Shown here in pieces: positions 1 through 8,635 of a stretch of 64,000 nucleotides of DNA; within the stretch, counting starts at the first letter, position 1; each line of letters begins with the position of its first letter. Both the position numbers and the translations under genes were made by a program. The stretch comes from Nonomuraea purpurea (GTDB lineage Bacteria; Actinomycetota; Actinomycetes; Streptosporangiales; Streptosporangiaceae). The DNA lies in contig NZ_JBHSBI010000014.1 of assembly GCF_042650645.1 (NCBI RefSeq), forward strand, positions 186,001 through 250,000. Direction: 5' to 3'. The notes beneath the pieces are model-generated. The model saw only the letters and a list, made by a program, of their open reading frames with translations, was not told the DNA's origin and did no database searches.

Positions 1-180
1 GACGGCAAGGACGTACGGCCCACGCGCGGCCCGAAGAAGCTGTGCACCTTCAAGGAGGCCTCGCGGGTGCTCGCCGGCCTGCCCGACGAGCTGGCGGGCG
101 ACGGCCCCTCGGCGGCCGGCCCCTCGCTTGAGGGCCTGAAGGTGGCCAAGGCCAGAGGATGGAAGGCCCCAGAGGCATGA
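1..180 (+). CDS. nuoE: NADH-quinone oxidoreductase subunit E, C-terminal fragment
   Basis: Only the last 59 codons are in the window; the gene is cut by the window edge, not broken. The open frame runs from base 1 to the TGA at 178-180 and includes the stretch GPKKLCTFKEASRVLAG. NuoE is the thioredoxin-like 2Fe-2S subunit of the NADH-oxidising arm of complex I. Its own motifs lie upstream of the window, so the call rests on its place directly before nuoF (ATGA overlap at 177-180) and on the tail sequence, which fits actinobacterial NuoE. Confidence 0.85.
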   Translation, partial: DGKDVRPTRGPKKLCTFKEASRVLAGLPDELAGDGPSAAGPSLEGLKVAKARGWKAPEA

Positions 181-1466
181 CGACCACTTTGACACCCGTC
201 CTGACAGCGAACTGGGACCAGGCCAACTCCTTCACCCTCGACGTCTACGGCGAGTACGAGGCGGCCAAGAAGGCGCTGGGCATGGACCCCGACGCCGTCA
301 TCCAGGCCGTCAAGGACTCCGGCCTGCGCGGCCGAGGCGGCGCGGGCTTCCCCACCGGCATGAAGTGGGGTTTCATCCCCCAGGGTGACGGCAAGCCCCA
401 CTACCTCGTCGTCAACGCCGACGAGTCGGAGCCGGGCACCTGCAAGGACATCCCGCTGATGATGGCCAACCCGCACGCGCTGGTCGAGGGCATCATCATC
501 ACCTCGTACGCGATCCGCGCCAACCACGCCTTCATCTACGTGCGCGGCGAGGTCCTCCACGTGATCAGGCGGCTGCACGCGGCCGTGCGCGAGGCGTACG
601 AGAAGGGCTACCTCGGCAGCGACGTCTTCGGCTCCGGCTACGACCTCGAACTGGTCGTGCACAGCGGCGCCGGGGCGTACATCTGCGGCGAGGAGACGGC
701 CCTGCTCGACTCGCTGGAAGGCTTCAGAGGACAACCGCGGCTCAAGCCCCCGTTCCCGGCCGTGGCGGGCCTGTACGCCTCGCCTACTGTGGTGAACAAC
801 GTGGAGTCGATCGCGAGTGTTCCCTCGATCATCGCCAACGGCGCCGAGTGGTTCGCGGGGATGGGCACCGAGAAGTCCAAGGGCTTCGGCATCTTCTCCC
901 TGAGCGGCCACGTCACCAGGCCGGGCCAGTACGAGGCGCCGCTCGGCATCACGCTGCGCGAGCTGCTCGACATGGCGGGCGGCGTCCGCGCAGGACACGA
1001 GATCAAGTTCTGGACCCCCGGCGGCTCCTCCACGCCGATCTTCACCGACGAGCACCTCGACGTGCCGCTCGACTTCGAGGCGGTCGGCGCCAAGGGCTCC
1101 ATGCTCGGCACCCGGGCGCTGCAGATCTTCGACGAGACCACCTGCGTGGTCCGCACGGTGCTGCGCTGGACCGAGTTCTACGCCCACGAGTCCTGCGGCA
1201 AGTGCACGCCGTGCCGCGAGGGCACGTACTGGCTCAAGCAGGTGCTCAAGCGCCTGGAGAAGGGCCAGGGCACCGAGGAGGACCTGGACACGATCACCGA
1301 CATCGCGGACAACATCCTCGGACGTTCGTTCTGCGCTCTGGGTGACGGCGCGACCAGCCCGATCCACTCCTCGGTGAAGTACTTCCGCGAGGAGTACCTC
1401 AAGCACTTCGAGATCGGCGGCTGCCCGTTCGACCCGAAGAAGTCCACTCTCTGGGGTGAGCAGTGA
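177..1466 (+). CDS. nuoF: NADH-quinone oxidoreductase subunit F (NADH/FMN/4Fe-4S)
   Basis: This 429-residue protein oxidises NADH and passes electrons through FMN to an iron-sulfur chain in the peripheral arm of complex I. Visible motifs are the glycine-rich NADH/FMN segment GRGGAGFPTGMKWGF near residues 51-65, a second FMN-contacting stretch CGEETALLDSLEG around residue 170, and the 4Fe-4S ligand motif ESCGKCTPCREG around residue 340 with a further Cys at FCALGDG. I chose the ATG at 177, which overlaps the nuoE stop by 4 bp; an in-frame upstream start at 159 would add six atypical residues. The gene ends by overlapping the nuoG GTG. Confidence 0.97.
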   Translation: MTTTLTPVLTANWDQANSFTLDVYGEYEAAKKALGMDPDAVIQAVKDSGLRGRGGAGFPTGMKWGFIPQGDGKPHYLVVNADESEPGTCKDIPLMMANPHALVEGIIITSYAIRANHAFIYVRGEVLHVIRRLHAAVREAYEKGYLGSDVFGSGYDLELVVHSGAGAYICGEETALLDSLEGFRGQPRLKPPFPAVAGLYASPTVVNNVESIASVPSIIANGAEWFAGMGTEKSKGFGIFSLSGHVTRPGQYEAPLGITLRELLDMAGGVRAGHEIKFWTPGGSSTPIFTDEHLDVPLDFEAVGAKGSMLGTRALQIFDETTCVVRTVLRWTEFYAHESCGKCTPCREGTYWLKQVLKRLEKGQGTEEDLDTITDIADNILGRSFCALGDGATSPIHSSVKYFREEYLKHFEIGGCPFDPKKSTLWGEQ

Positions 1467-3847
1467 CCGTCGTAGAGACCGAAGTGAACCTGGTGACCCT
1501 GACCATCGACGGGTTCCAGGTCAGCGTGCCCAAGGGCACATTGATCATCAGAGCCGCCGAGCTCCTGGGCATCCAGATCCCCAGGTTCTGCGACCACCCG
1601 CTGCTCGACCCGGCGGCCAACTGCCGCCAGTGCCTGGTCGACATCCCCGACGCGGGCAACGGGCGGGGCTTCCCCAAGCCGCAGCCGTCCTGCGCGATCG
1701 AGGTGGCGCAGGGCATGGTCGTGCAGACCCAGCTCACCTCGCCGGTCGCCGAGAAGGCGCAGCGCGGGGCCATGGAGCTGCTGCTCATGAACCACCCGCT
1801 CGACTGCCCGGTCTGCGACAAGGGCGGTGAGTGCCCCCTGCAGAACCAGGCCATGTCCAACGGTCAGGGCGAGTCCAGGTTCCAGGAGCAGAAGCGGACC
1901 TTCCCCAAGCCGCTGCCGCTGTCCACGCAGGTGCTGCTCGACCGCGAGCGCTGCGTCCAGTGCGCGCGCTGCATCCGCTTCTCCGACCAGATCGCCGGCG
2001 ACCCGCTCATCGAGTTCTTCGAGCGCGGCGCCAAGGAGCAGGTGCGCACGGCGGAAGGCAAGCCGTTCAACTCCTACTTCTCCGGCAACACGGTGCAGAT
2101 CTGCCCGGTCGGCGCGCTCACCGGGGCCGCCTACCGGTTCAGGGCCCGCCCGTTCGACCTGGTCTCCACGCCGAGCGCGTGCGAACACTGCGCCTCCGGC
2201 TGCGCCCAGCGCACCGACCACCGGCGCGGCCGGGTCACCCGCCGCCTGGCGGGCGACGACCCGCAGGTGAACGAGGAGTGGAACTGCGACAAGGGCCGCT
2301 GGGCGTTCACCTACGCCACGCAGCCCGACCGGCTCAAGACGCCGCTGATCCGCAACGAGGAAGGCGTGCTCGTGCCGGCCTCGTGGCCCGAGGCGCTCAC
2401 GGTGGCCGCCCAGGGCCTGGCCAAGGCCCGCGGCAAGGCCGGCGTGCTGGTCGGCGGCCGGGTCACGGTCGAGGACGCCTACGCCTACGCCAAGTTCGCC
2501 AGGCTCGCCCTCGGCACCAACGACGTCGACTTCCGCGCCAGGCCGCACTCCGCCGAGGAGTCGCAGTTCCTGGCCCACGCGGTGGCCGGCAAGGGCATCG
2601 AGATCAACTACACCGACCTTGAGAACGCCTCCCACGTGGTGCTCGTCGGGTTCGAGCCCGAGGACGAGTCGCCGATCGTCTTCCTGCGCCTGCGCAAGGC
2701 GTGGAAGAAGAAGGGGCTCAAGGTCACCTCGATCGCGCCGTTCGCCTCTCCTGGGCTGGTGAAGATGGGCGGCACGCTCGTCCGCACCGCCCCCGGCGCC
2801 GAGGCCGACGCGATCGGCGACCTGGTCGGCACGCTGGCCGAGGGCACGATCGTGCTCGCGGGCGAGCGGCTGGCCACCGTCCCCGGCGCGCTGTCCGCCC
2901 TGGTCCGCCTGGCCGCCGCAGGCGCCAGGCTCGCCTGGATCCCGCGCAGGGCCGGCGAGCGTGGCGCGATCGAGGCCGGCGCGCTGCCCAACCTGCTGCC
3001 GATCGGCCGCCCGGTCGACGACGAGAGCGCCAGGGCCGAGGTCGCCCGGGTGTGGAACGTGTCCTCGCTGCCCGCCACCCCCGGCAGGGAGACCGCGGGC
3101 ATCCTCGACGCCGCCCGCGCCGGCGAACTGGACGCGCTGATCGTCGGCGGCGTCGACCCCTACGACCTGGCCGACCCGGCGGCGGCGCTCGACGCGCTCG
3201 AGCGCACGCCGTTCATCGTCAGCCTGGAGATCCGCGCCAGCGCCGTCACCGACCGCGCGGACGTGGTCCTGCCCGTCGCCGCCGTCCAGGAGAAGGGCGG
3301 CACGTTCGTCAACTGGGAGGGCCGAGGCCGCTCGTTCGAGGCGCCGCTCAGGGTGCCAGGACTGCAGAGCGACCTGGCCGTGATCGGCAACCTGGCCGAC
3401 CGGATGGACGTCCACCTGGGCCTGCCGGACGCCAAGGCCGCCCGGCGCGAACTGTCCGCCCTGGGCGCCTGGCGGGGCAGCCGCGTCACCGCGCCGCACA
3501 CCGCCACCCGCGCGCAGGACCCGCCGGGGGCGGGCGAGGCGCTGCTGGCCACCTGGCACCTGCTGCTCGACGAGGGCAGGCTGCAGGACGGCGAGCCGTA
3601 CCTCGCGGGCACCGCCCGCGCCGCCGAAGCGCTGGTCTCCGAGAGCACGGCCGCCGAACTGGGCATCACCGACGGCGACAAGCTCGTCATCGGCGACCCG
3701 GAGTCGGAGGCCGTCACCCTGCCCGTGCGCGTCGCCGACCTGCCCGACCGCGTGGTCTGGGTGCCGTCCAACTCCGGCGGCTGCTCGGTCACCCGCGACC
3801 TGCGCGCGGTGGCCGGCGACATCGTCACCATCGGGAGCGCCTCATGA
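1463..3847 (+). CDS. nuoG: NADH-quinone oxidoreductase subunit G
   Basis: NuoG (794 aa) is the large Fe-S subunit of the peripheral arm. The N-terminal ferredoxin-like 2Fe-2S domain has cysteines from about residue 43 (FCDHPLL, CRQC) on. It is followed by the His/Cys-ligated 4Fe-4S segment HPLDCPVCDKGGEC, a second 4Fe-4S motif CVQCARC and a molybdopterin-oxidoreductase-like C-terminal region that begins with CEHCASGC and NCDKGRW. The GTG start at 1463 overlaps the nuoF TGA by 4 bp, indicating translational coupling, and the stop overlaps the nuoH ATG in the same way. The length is normal for actinobacterial NuoG. Confidence 0.96.
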   Translation: MTVVETEVNLVTLTIDGFQVSVPKGTLIIRAAELLGIQIPRFCDHPLLDPAANCRQCLVDIPDAGNGRGFPKPQPSCAIEVAQGMVVQTQLTSPVAEKAQRGAMELLLMNHPLDCPVCDKGGECPLQNQAMSNGQGESRFQEQKRTFPKPLPLSTQVLLDRERCVQCARCIRFSDQIAGDPLIEFFERGAKEQVRTAEGKPFNSYFSGNTVQICPVGALTGAAYRFRARPFDLVSTPSACEHCASGCAQRTDHRRGRVTRRLAGDDPQVNEEWNCDKGRWAFTYATQPDRLKTPLIRNEEGVLVPASWPEALTVAAQGLAKARGKAGVLVGGRVTVEDAYAYAKFARLALGTNDVDFRARPHSAEESQFLAHAVAGKGIEINYTDLENASHVVLVGFEPEDESPIVFLRLRKAWKKKGLKVTSIAPFASPGLVKMGGTLVRTAPGAEADAIGDLVGTLAEGTIVLAGERLATVPGALSALVRLAAAGARLAWIPRRAGERGAIEAGALPNLLPIGRPVDDESARAEVARVWNVSSLPATPGRETAGILDAARAGELDALIVGGVDPYDLADPAAALDALERTPFIVSLEIRASAVTDRADVVLPVAAVQEKGGTFVNWEGRGRSFEAPLRVPGLQSDLAVIGNLADRMDVHLGLPDAKAARRELSALGAWRGSRVTAPHTATRAQDPPGAGEALLATWHLLLDEGRLQDGEPYLAGTARAAEALVSESTAAELGITDGDKLVIGDPESEAVTLPVRVADLPDRVVWVPSNSGGCSVTRDLRAVAGDIVTIGSAS

Positions 3848-5145
3848 CCCTCGTTCTCGCGGCCGATCCCACCCTTGCCGACTTCGGCAAGGACCCGCTG
3901 TGGATCACCATCGTCAAGGCCGTGATGCTCTTCGCCTTCCTGATGCTGGGCATCCTGTTCGGCGTCTGGTTCGAGCGCAAGCTGATCTCGCGGATGCAGC
4001 ACCGCTACGGCCCCAACCGGGCCGGCAAGTTCGGCCTGCTGCAGTCGGTGGCAGACGGTCTGAAGATGGGTCTGAAGGAGGACCTCTTCCCGAACACCGT
4101 CGACAAGGTGCTCTACCTGCTGGCACCGGTGATCATGGTGGTGCCCGCCTTCCTGGCCTTCTCGATCGTGCCGTTCGCGCCGATGGTGAACCTGTTCGGC
4201 GTGCAGACGCCGCTGCAGCTCGTCGACCTGCCGGTCGCGGTGCTGTTCATGCTGGCCATGGGCGCGGTGTCGGTGTACGGCGTGGTGCTGGCCGGATGGT
4301 CGTCGCGCTCGCCGTACGCGCTGCTCGGCGGTCTGCGCTCGGCGGCTCAGGTGGTCTCGTACGAGATCGCGATGGGGTTGTCGTTCGTGGCGATCTTCGT
4401 GTTCGCCGGGACGCTGTCCACCTCCGAGATCGTCAAGGCGCAGGAGCAGACCTGGTTCGCGGTGCTGCTGATCCCGTCGTTCCTGATCTACGTGATCTGC
4501 ATGTTCGGCGAGGCCGCGCGCATCCCGTTCGACCTGCCCGAGGGTGAAGGAGAGCTGGTCGGCGGGTTCCAGACCGAGTACTCCTCCTCGCTGAAGTTCG
4601 CGCTCATCATGATGGGCGAGTACCTGCACACCTTCACCGCCACCGGCATCGCCGTGACGCTGTTCCTCGGAGGCTGGCGGGCGCCGTTCCCGATCTCGCT
4701 GTGGGAGGGTGCCAACACGGGCTACTGGCCGGTGCTGTGGTTCCTCATCAAGTTCATCCTGACCTTCAGCTTCATCATCTGGGTCAGGGCCTCGCTGCCG
4801 CGAGTGCGCTACGACCAGCTCATGTCGCTCGGCTGGAAGGTGCTGATCCCGGTCAACCTGGCGTGGATCCTGCTGGTCGCGGCCGTGCGCAACGTGGTCG
4901 TGGGCGAGGGCGACACGATGCTCGGGGTCGGGCTCGGCGTGCTGATCGTGATCGGGGCGCTGGCGATCTGGATGCGGTTCGACACGGTGAACCAGCGGCG
5001 CAAGGAAGACAAGAAGGCCGAGATCGAGGCCGAGTTCGAGGAACTGTCCAACGATCCGACGGCCGGCGGGTTCCCGGTGCCGCCGCTCGATCTGCCGCAC
5101 TACCACGGGGTGCAGCACAAGGAGATTCCCAGTGGGACTAACTGA
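3844..5145 (+). CDS. nuoH: NADH-quinone oxidoreductase subunit H (membrane)
   Basis: NuoH (433 aa) is the membrane subunit at the junction of the two arms and helps form the quinone chamber. Conserved features include the loop segment ERKLISRMQHRYGPNRAGKFGLLQ, written here as ERKLISRMQ followed by HRYGPNRAG, the segment ADGLKMGLKED, and the acidic loop RIPFDLPEGEGELVGGFQTE (key residues Glu/Asp of the quinone-site loop). Several hydrophobic helices follow. A charged C-terminal tail with NQRRKEDKKAEIEAEFEE extends beyond the usual proteobacterial length. The ATG overlaps the nuoG stop by 4 bp. Confidence 0.96.
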   Translation: MTLVLAADPTLADFGKDPLWITIVKAVMLFAFLMLGILFGVWFERKLISRMQHRYGPNRAGKFGLLQSVADGLKMGLKEDLFPNTVDKVLYLLAPVIMVVPAFLAFSIVPFAPMVNLFGVQTPLQLVDLPVAVLFMLAMGAVSVYGVVLAGWSSRSPYALLGGLRSAAQVVSYEIAMGLSFVAIFVFAGTLSTSEIVKAQEQTWFAVLLIPSFLIYVICMFGEAARIPFDLPEGEGELVGGFQTEYSSSLKFALIMMGEYLHTFTATGIAVTLFLGGWRAPFPISLWEGANTGYWPVLWFLIKFILTFSFIIWVRASLPRVRYDQLMSLGWKVLIPVNLAWILLVAAVRNVVVGEGDTMLGVGLGVLIVIGALAIWMRFDTVNQRRKEDKKAEIEAEFEELSNDPTAGGFPVPPLDLPHYHGVQHKEIPSGTN

Positions 5146-5647
5146 TTGGCTGAACCCCGTCAAGGGCTTCGGGGTCACCTTCCATACGATGTTCAAGAAG
5201 CCCGTCACGACGAACTACCCGGAGGAGAAGAAGCCGACGGCTCCTCGCTTCCACGGGCGTCACCAGCTCAACCGCTGGCCTGACGGGCTGGAGAAGTGCA
5301 TTGGGTGCGAGCTGTGCGCCTGGGCGTGTCCGGCCGACGCGATCTACGTTGAGGGCGCGGACAACACCGAGGAAGAGCGCTTCTCCCCGGGTGAGCGGTA
5401 TGGGCGCACGTACCAGATCAACTACCTGCGCTGCATCCTGTGCGGCCTGTGCATCGAGGCGTGCCCGACCCGAGCGCTCACCATGACCAACGAGTACGAG
5501 CTCGCCGACTCCAGCCGCGAGAGCCTCATCTTCACCAAGGAGATGCTGCTCGCGCCGTTGACCCAGGGCATGGAACAGCCGCCGCACCCCATGCGGCTCG
5601 GTGAGACCGAAGAGGACTACTACCGGCTGGGGCGGACCAATGGGTGA
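5132..5647 (+). CDS. nuoI: NADH-quinone oxidoreductase subunit I (2x 4Fe-4S)
   Basis: NuoI (171 aa) carries the last two tetranuclear Fe-S clusters that deliver electrons to menaquinone. Both ferredoxin motifs are intact: CIGCELCAWACP and CILCGLCIEACP, at about residues 54-65 and 102-113. The GTG start at 5132 lies inside the 3' end of nuoH (14-bp overlap). The N-terminal MGLTDWLNPVKGFGVTF is a plausible amphipathic anchor. The stop at 5645-5647 overlaps the nuoJ start. Confidence 0.96.
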   Translation: MGLTDWLNPVKGFGVTFHTMFKKPVTTNYPEEKKPTAPRFHGRHQLNRWPDGLEKCIGCELCAWACPADAIYVEGADNTEEERFSPGERYGRTYQINYLRCILCGLCIEACPTRALTMTNEYELADSSRESLIFTKEMLLAPLTQGMEQPPHPMRLGETEEDYYRLGRTNG

Positions 5648-6419
5648 GACCATCACGTTCTGGGTGCTCGCCGTCGTGTCCGTCGGCGCCGCGCTCGGCA
5701 TGGTCTTCAACCGGAAGGCCGTGTACTCCGCGCTGATGCTCGGCACGGTGATGCTCTGCCTGGCCGTCCTGTACGCCGTGCAGGACGCCCCCTTCCTGGC
5801 CGCGGTGCAGATCATCGTCTACACCGGCGCGATCATGATGCTGTTCCTGTTCGTGCTCATGCTCGTGGGCGTCGACTCCTCCGACTCCTTCGTCGAGACG
5901 CTGAAGGGCCAGCGCTTCTGGGCCGCGATCGCGGCCATCGGGTTCGTGGCGCTGATCGTGCTGGCGTTCGGCAACGCGATCTTCGCTCCCCAGGCGGGGC
6001 TGGCGCAGGCCACCGCGCAGGGCGGCTACGTCCGCTCGATCGCGGCGCTGCTGTTCACCAAGTACGTGTTCGCGTTCGAGATCACCTCGGCGCTGCTGAT
6101 CACGGCGGCGCTCGGCGCGATGGTGCTGGCGCACCGCGAGAAGCTCACCGAGAAGGCCACGCAGAAGGACCTGTCCCGCGCCCGGTTCCTCAGTGACCGC
6201 CCGTCGCCGCTGCCCGGCCCCGGCACCTACGCCAGGCACAACGCCATCGACATGCCGGCGCTGCTGCCCGACGGCACGGTCGCGGAGTCCTCGGTCAACC
6301 GCTACATCGCGCGCTACGACGTCGAGCACGGGCACCTGCCCGAGGACCCCAAGCTCGCCGAGGCCATCAAGCACACGGCCGAGGACGAAGCCGAGGAAAG
6401 CAACGAGGTCACCAAATGA
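5640..6419 (+). CDS. nuoJ: NADH-quinone oxidoreductase subunit J (membrane)
   Basis: NuoJ (259 aa) is a small membrane subunit of the proton-pumping arm. It has five predicted hydrophobic helices in the first 165 residues, with the characteristic third-helix segment VQIIVYTGAIMMLFLFVLML (pi-bulge helix). A hydrophilic extension of roughly 90 residues follows, which is typical of actinobacteria. I chose the ATG at 5640, inside the nuoI 3' end, because translation from 5601 would add an unconserved hydrophilic leader. The stop overlaps the nuoK ATG (ATGA at 6416). Confidence 0.94.
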   Translation: MGETITFWVLAVVSVGAALGMVFNRKAVYSALMLGTVMLCLAVLYAVQDAPFLAAVQIIVYTGAIMMLFLFVLMLVGVDSSDSFVETLKGQRFWAAIAAIGFVALIVLAFGNAIFAPQAGLAQATAQGGYVRSIAALLFTKYVFAFEITSALLITAALGAMVLAHREKLTEKATQKDLSRARFLSDRPSPLPGPGTYARHNAIDMPALLPDGTVAESSVNRYIARYDVEHGHLPEDPKLAEAIKHTAEDEAEESNEVTK

Positions 6420-6712
6420 CGACGCACTACCTCGTACTGTCCGGCCTGTTGTTCGCCATCGGCGCCCTGGGTGTGCTGATCCGGCGGAACGCGATCGTGG
6501 TGTTCATGTGCGTGGAGCTCATGCTCAACGCCTGCAACCTGGCCTTCGTCACCTTCTCCAGGCAGGTCGGCAACCTGGAGGGCCAGGTCATCGCGTTCTT
6601 CGTGATGGTGGTGGCCGCGGCCGAGGTCGTGGTCGGCCTGGCCATCATCGTAACGATCTTCCGAACTCGCAGGTCCGCGTCCGTCGACGACGCGAACCTG
6701 CTGAAGTACTAG
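6416..6712 (+). CDS. nuoK: NADH-quinone oxidoreductase subunit K (membrane)
   Basis: NuoK (98 aa) is a three-helix MrpC-like subunit that takes part in proton translocation. The helix-2 glutamate is visible in MCVELMLNACNLAF and the helix-3 glutamate in AAAEVVVGLAIIVTIFR. The length is standard. It starts by a 4-bp overlap with nuoJ and is separated from nuoL by 9 bp. Confidence 0.96.
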   Translation: MTTHYLVLSGLLFAIGALGVLIRRNAIVVFMCVELMLNACNLAFVTFSRQVGNLEGQVIAFFVMVVAAAEVVVGLAIIVTIFRTRRSASVDDANLLKY

Positions 6713-6721
6713 AGGTGACTG

Positions 6722-8635
6722 GTGGAATCTGGAATTGCTCAGATCAGCCAGCACACCGGCGGCGTGATAGGCGTTGCGTGGCTGATGATCGCGCTCCCGT
6801 TGCTGGGGGCTTTCATCCTGCTGACGTTCGGCCGACGCACTGACCGCTGGGGCCATCTGCTGGGCGTGGCCATGTCCCTCGCCTCGTTCGTCGTGGCGGT
6901 GCTGGCATTCTTCGAGCTCATCAGCTTTGGGGAGAACGAGCGCCGCCTGGCGGTGCCGCTGTACTCGTTCATCCCCCAGATGAAGATCGACATGGGCCTG
7001 CTGATCGACCCGCTGTCGATCAGCTTCGCGCTGCTGATCACCGGTGTGGGCTCGCTGATCCACATCTACTCGATCGGCTACATGTCCCATGACGAGAACC
7101 GGCGGCGGTTCTTCGCCTACCTGAACCTGTTCGTCGCCGCGATGCTCCTGCTGGTGCTGGCCGACAACTACGTCGGGCTGTTCATCGGCTGGGAGGGCGT
7201 CGGTCTGGCCTCGTACCTGCTGATCGGGTTCTGGCAGTTCAAGCCGTCGGCGGCGGTCGCGGCCAAGAAGGCGTTCGTCGTCAACCGCGTCGGCGACTTC
7301 GGCCTGCTGGTCGGCATGTTCGTGATCTTCACGACGTACCAGACGCTGTCGTTCAAGGGCATCGGGGAGTACACGGGGCCGGTCCCGTCCCAGGGTGTGC
7401 TGCTGGCCATCGGCCTGCTGCTGCTTCTCGGCGCGTGCGGCAAGTCCGCCCAGCTCCCGCTGCAGTCCTGGCTTCTGGACGCCATGGAGGGCCCGACCCC
7501 CGTGTCGGCCCTGATCCACGCCGCGACCATGGTCACCGCCGGCGTCTACCTGGTGGTCCGCTCCGGGGCGTTCTTCTTCCCCGAGGGATCCGGAGCCGCG
7601 CTCGCCGTCTCCATCGTCGGCGCGGCCACGCTGCTCGCCGGTGCGATCATCGGTTGCGCGAAGGACGACATCAAGAAGGGCCTGGCCGGTTCGACGATGT
7701 CGCAGATCGGCTACATGATGCTCGGCGCGGGCCTCGGCCCCGCGGGGTACGCCTTCGCGATCGGCCACCTGATCACGCACGGCTTCTTCAAGGCCGACAT
7801 GTTCCTCGGCGCAGGCTCGGTCATGCACGGCATGAACGACGAAGTGAACATGCGCAAGTACGGCGGCCTCCGCAAGTACATGCCGATCACCTTCGTCACG
7901 TTCTTCATCGGCTACCTGGCGATCATCGGGTTCCCGCTGCTGTCCGGCTACTTCACCAAGGACGGCATCATCGAGACCGCGATCGAGCACAGCGCGGTTC
8001 TCGGCTGGCTGGCCGTTCTGGGTGCGGGCCTCACCGGCTTCTACATGTCGCGGATGGTCTTCATGACCTTCTTCGGCCAGAAGCGCTGGGCGGAGGACGC
8101 CCACCCGCACGAGTCGCCGGCGGTCATGACCGTGCCGCTGATGATCCTGTCGCTGGGCGCGCTCGGCCTGGGCGCCTACCTGGTGCTGGGCGGGACGCTC
8201 TACACGTTCCTGCGTCCCGCGGTGGGCGGCGAGCCGACCCCGCCGGCCTTCCACTTCGTCAGCACTCCCGGCCTGGCGACCCTGGCGCTCGTCGCCGTGG
8301 GCGCGGCCTTCGCCTGGATGAGGTACGGCCGCGCCGAGGTGCCCGCGGTGCAGCCGCGCGGCTCCTTCCTCACCACGTTCGCCCGGCGCGACCTGTACGG
8401 TGACGCGCTCAACGAGTCGCTGTTCATGCGCCCCGGCCAGTGGCTGACCCGCATCGCGGTGTTCTTCGACAACCGCGGCATCGACGGGCTGGTCAACGGT
8501 CTGGCGGCGGGCATCGGCGGCAGCTCCGGGCGCCTTCGGCGGGTCCAGACGGGCTTCGCCAGAACGTACGCGCTGTCCATCCTCATCGGTGCCGCCCTGC
8601 TGACCGGCGCCCTGCTCCTCGTTGGGAACATCTGA
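6722..8635 (+). CDS. nuoL: NADH-quinone oxidoreductase subunit L (Mrp-type antiporter-like)
   Basis: NuoL (637 aa) is the distal antiporter-like proton channel subunit of complex I. The conserved core includes GWEGVGLASYLLIGFW, KAFVVNRVGDFG, QLPLQSWLLDAMEGPTPVSA followed by LIHAATMVTAGVYL, and the C-terminal region containing the lateral amphipathic helix. The start is a GTG at 6722. The 3' TGA shares one base with the nuoM ATG (TGATG at 8633-8637), which is typical of stop-restart coupling. Confidence 0.96.
   Translation: MESGIAQISQHTGGVIGVAWLMIALPLLGAFILLTFGRRTDRWGHLLGVAMSLASFVVAVLAFFELISFGENERRLAVPLYSFIPQMKIDMGLLIDPLSISFALLITGVGSLIHIYSIGYMSHDENRRRFFAYLNLFVAAMLLLVLADNYVGLFIGWEGVGLASYLLIGFWQFKPSAAVAAKKAFVVNRVGDFGLLVGMFVIFTTYQTLSFKGIGEYTGPVPSQGVLLAIGLLLLLGACGKSAQLPLQSWLLDAMEGPTPVSALIHAATMVTAGVYLVVRSGAFFFPEGSGAALAVSIVGAATLLAGAIIGCAKDDIKKGLAGSTMSQIGYMMLGAGLGPAGYAFAIGHLITHGFFKADMFLGAGSVMHGMNDEVNMRKYGGLRKYMPITFVTFFIGYLAIIGFPLLSGYFTKDGIIETAIEHSAVLGWLAVLGAGLTGFYMSRMVFMTFFGQKRWAEDAHPHESPAVMTVPLMILSLGALGLGAYLVLGGTLYTFLRPAVGGEPTPPAFHFVSTPGLATLALVAVGAAFAWMRYGRAEVPAVQPRGSFLTTFARRDLYGDALNESLFMRPGQWLTRIAVFFDNRGIDGLVNGLAAGIGGSSGRLRRVQTGFARTYALSILIGAALLTGALLLVGNI

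Noticed and set aside
1178..3559. Long open frame (793 codons) on the minus strand across nuoF and nuoG
   Set aside because: It is the complement of strongly conserved nuo genes, has a low-complexity Arg/Gly/Asp composition and no recognisable motif; such frames are common in high-GC DNA.
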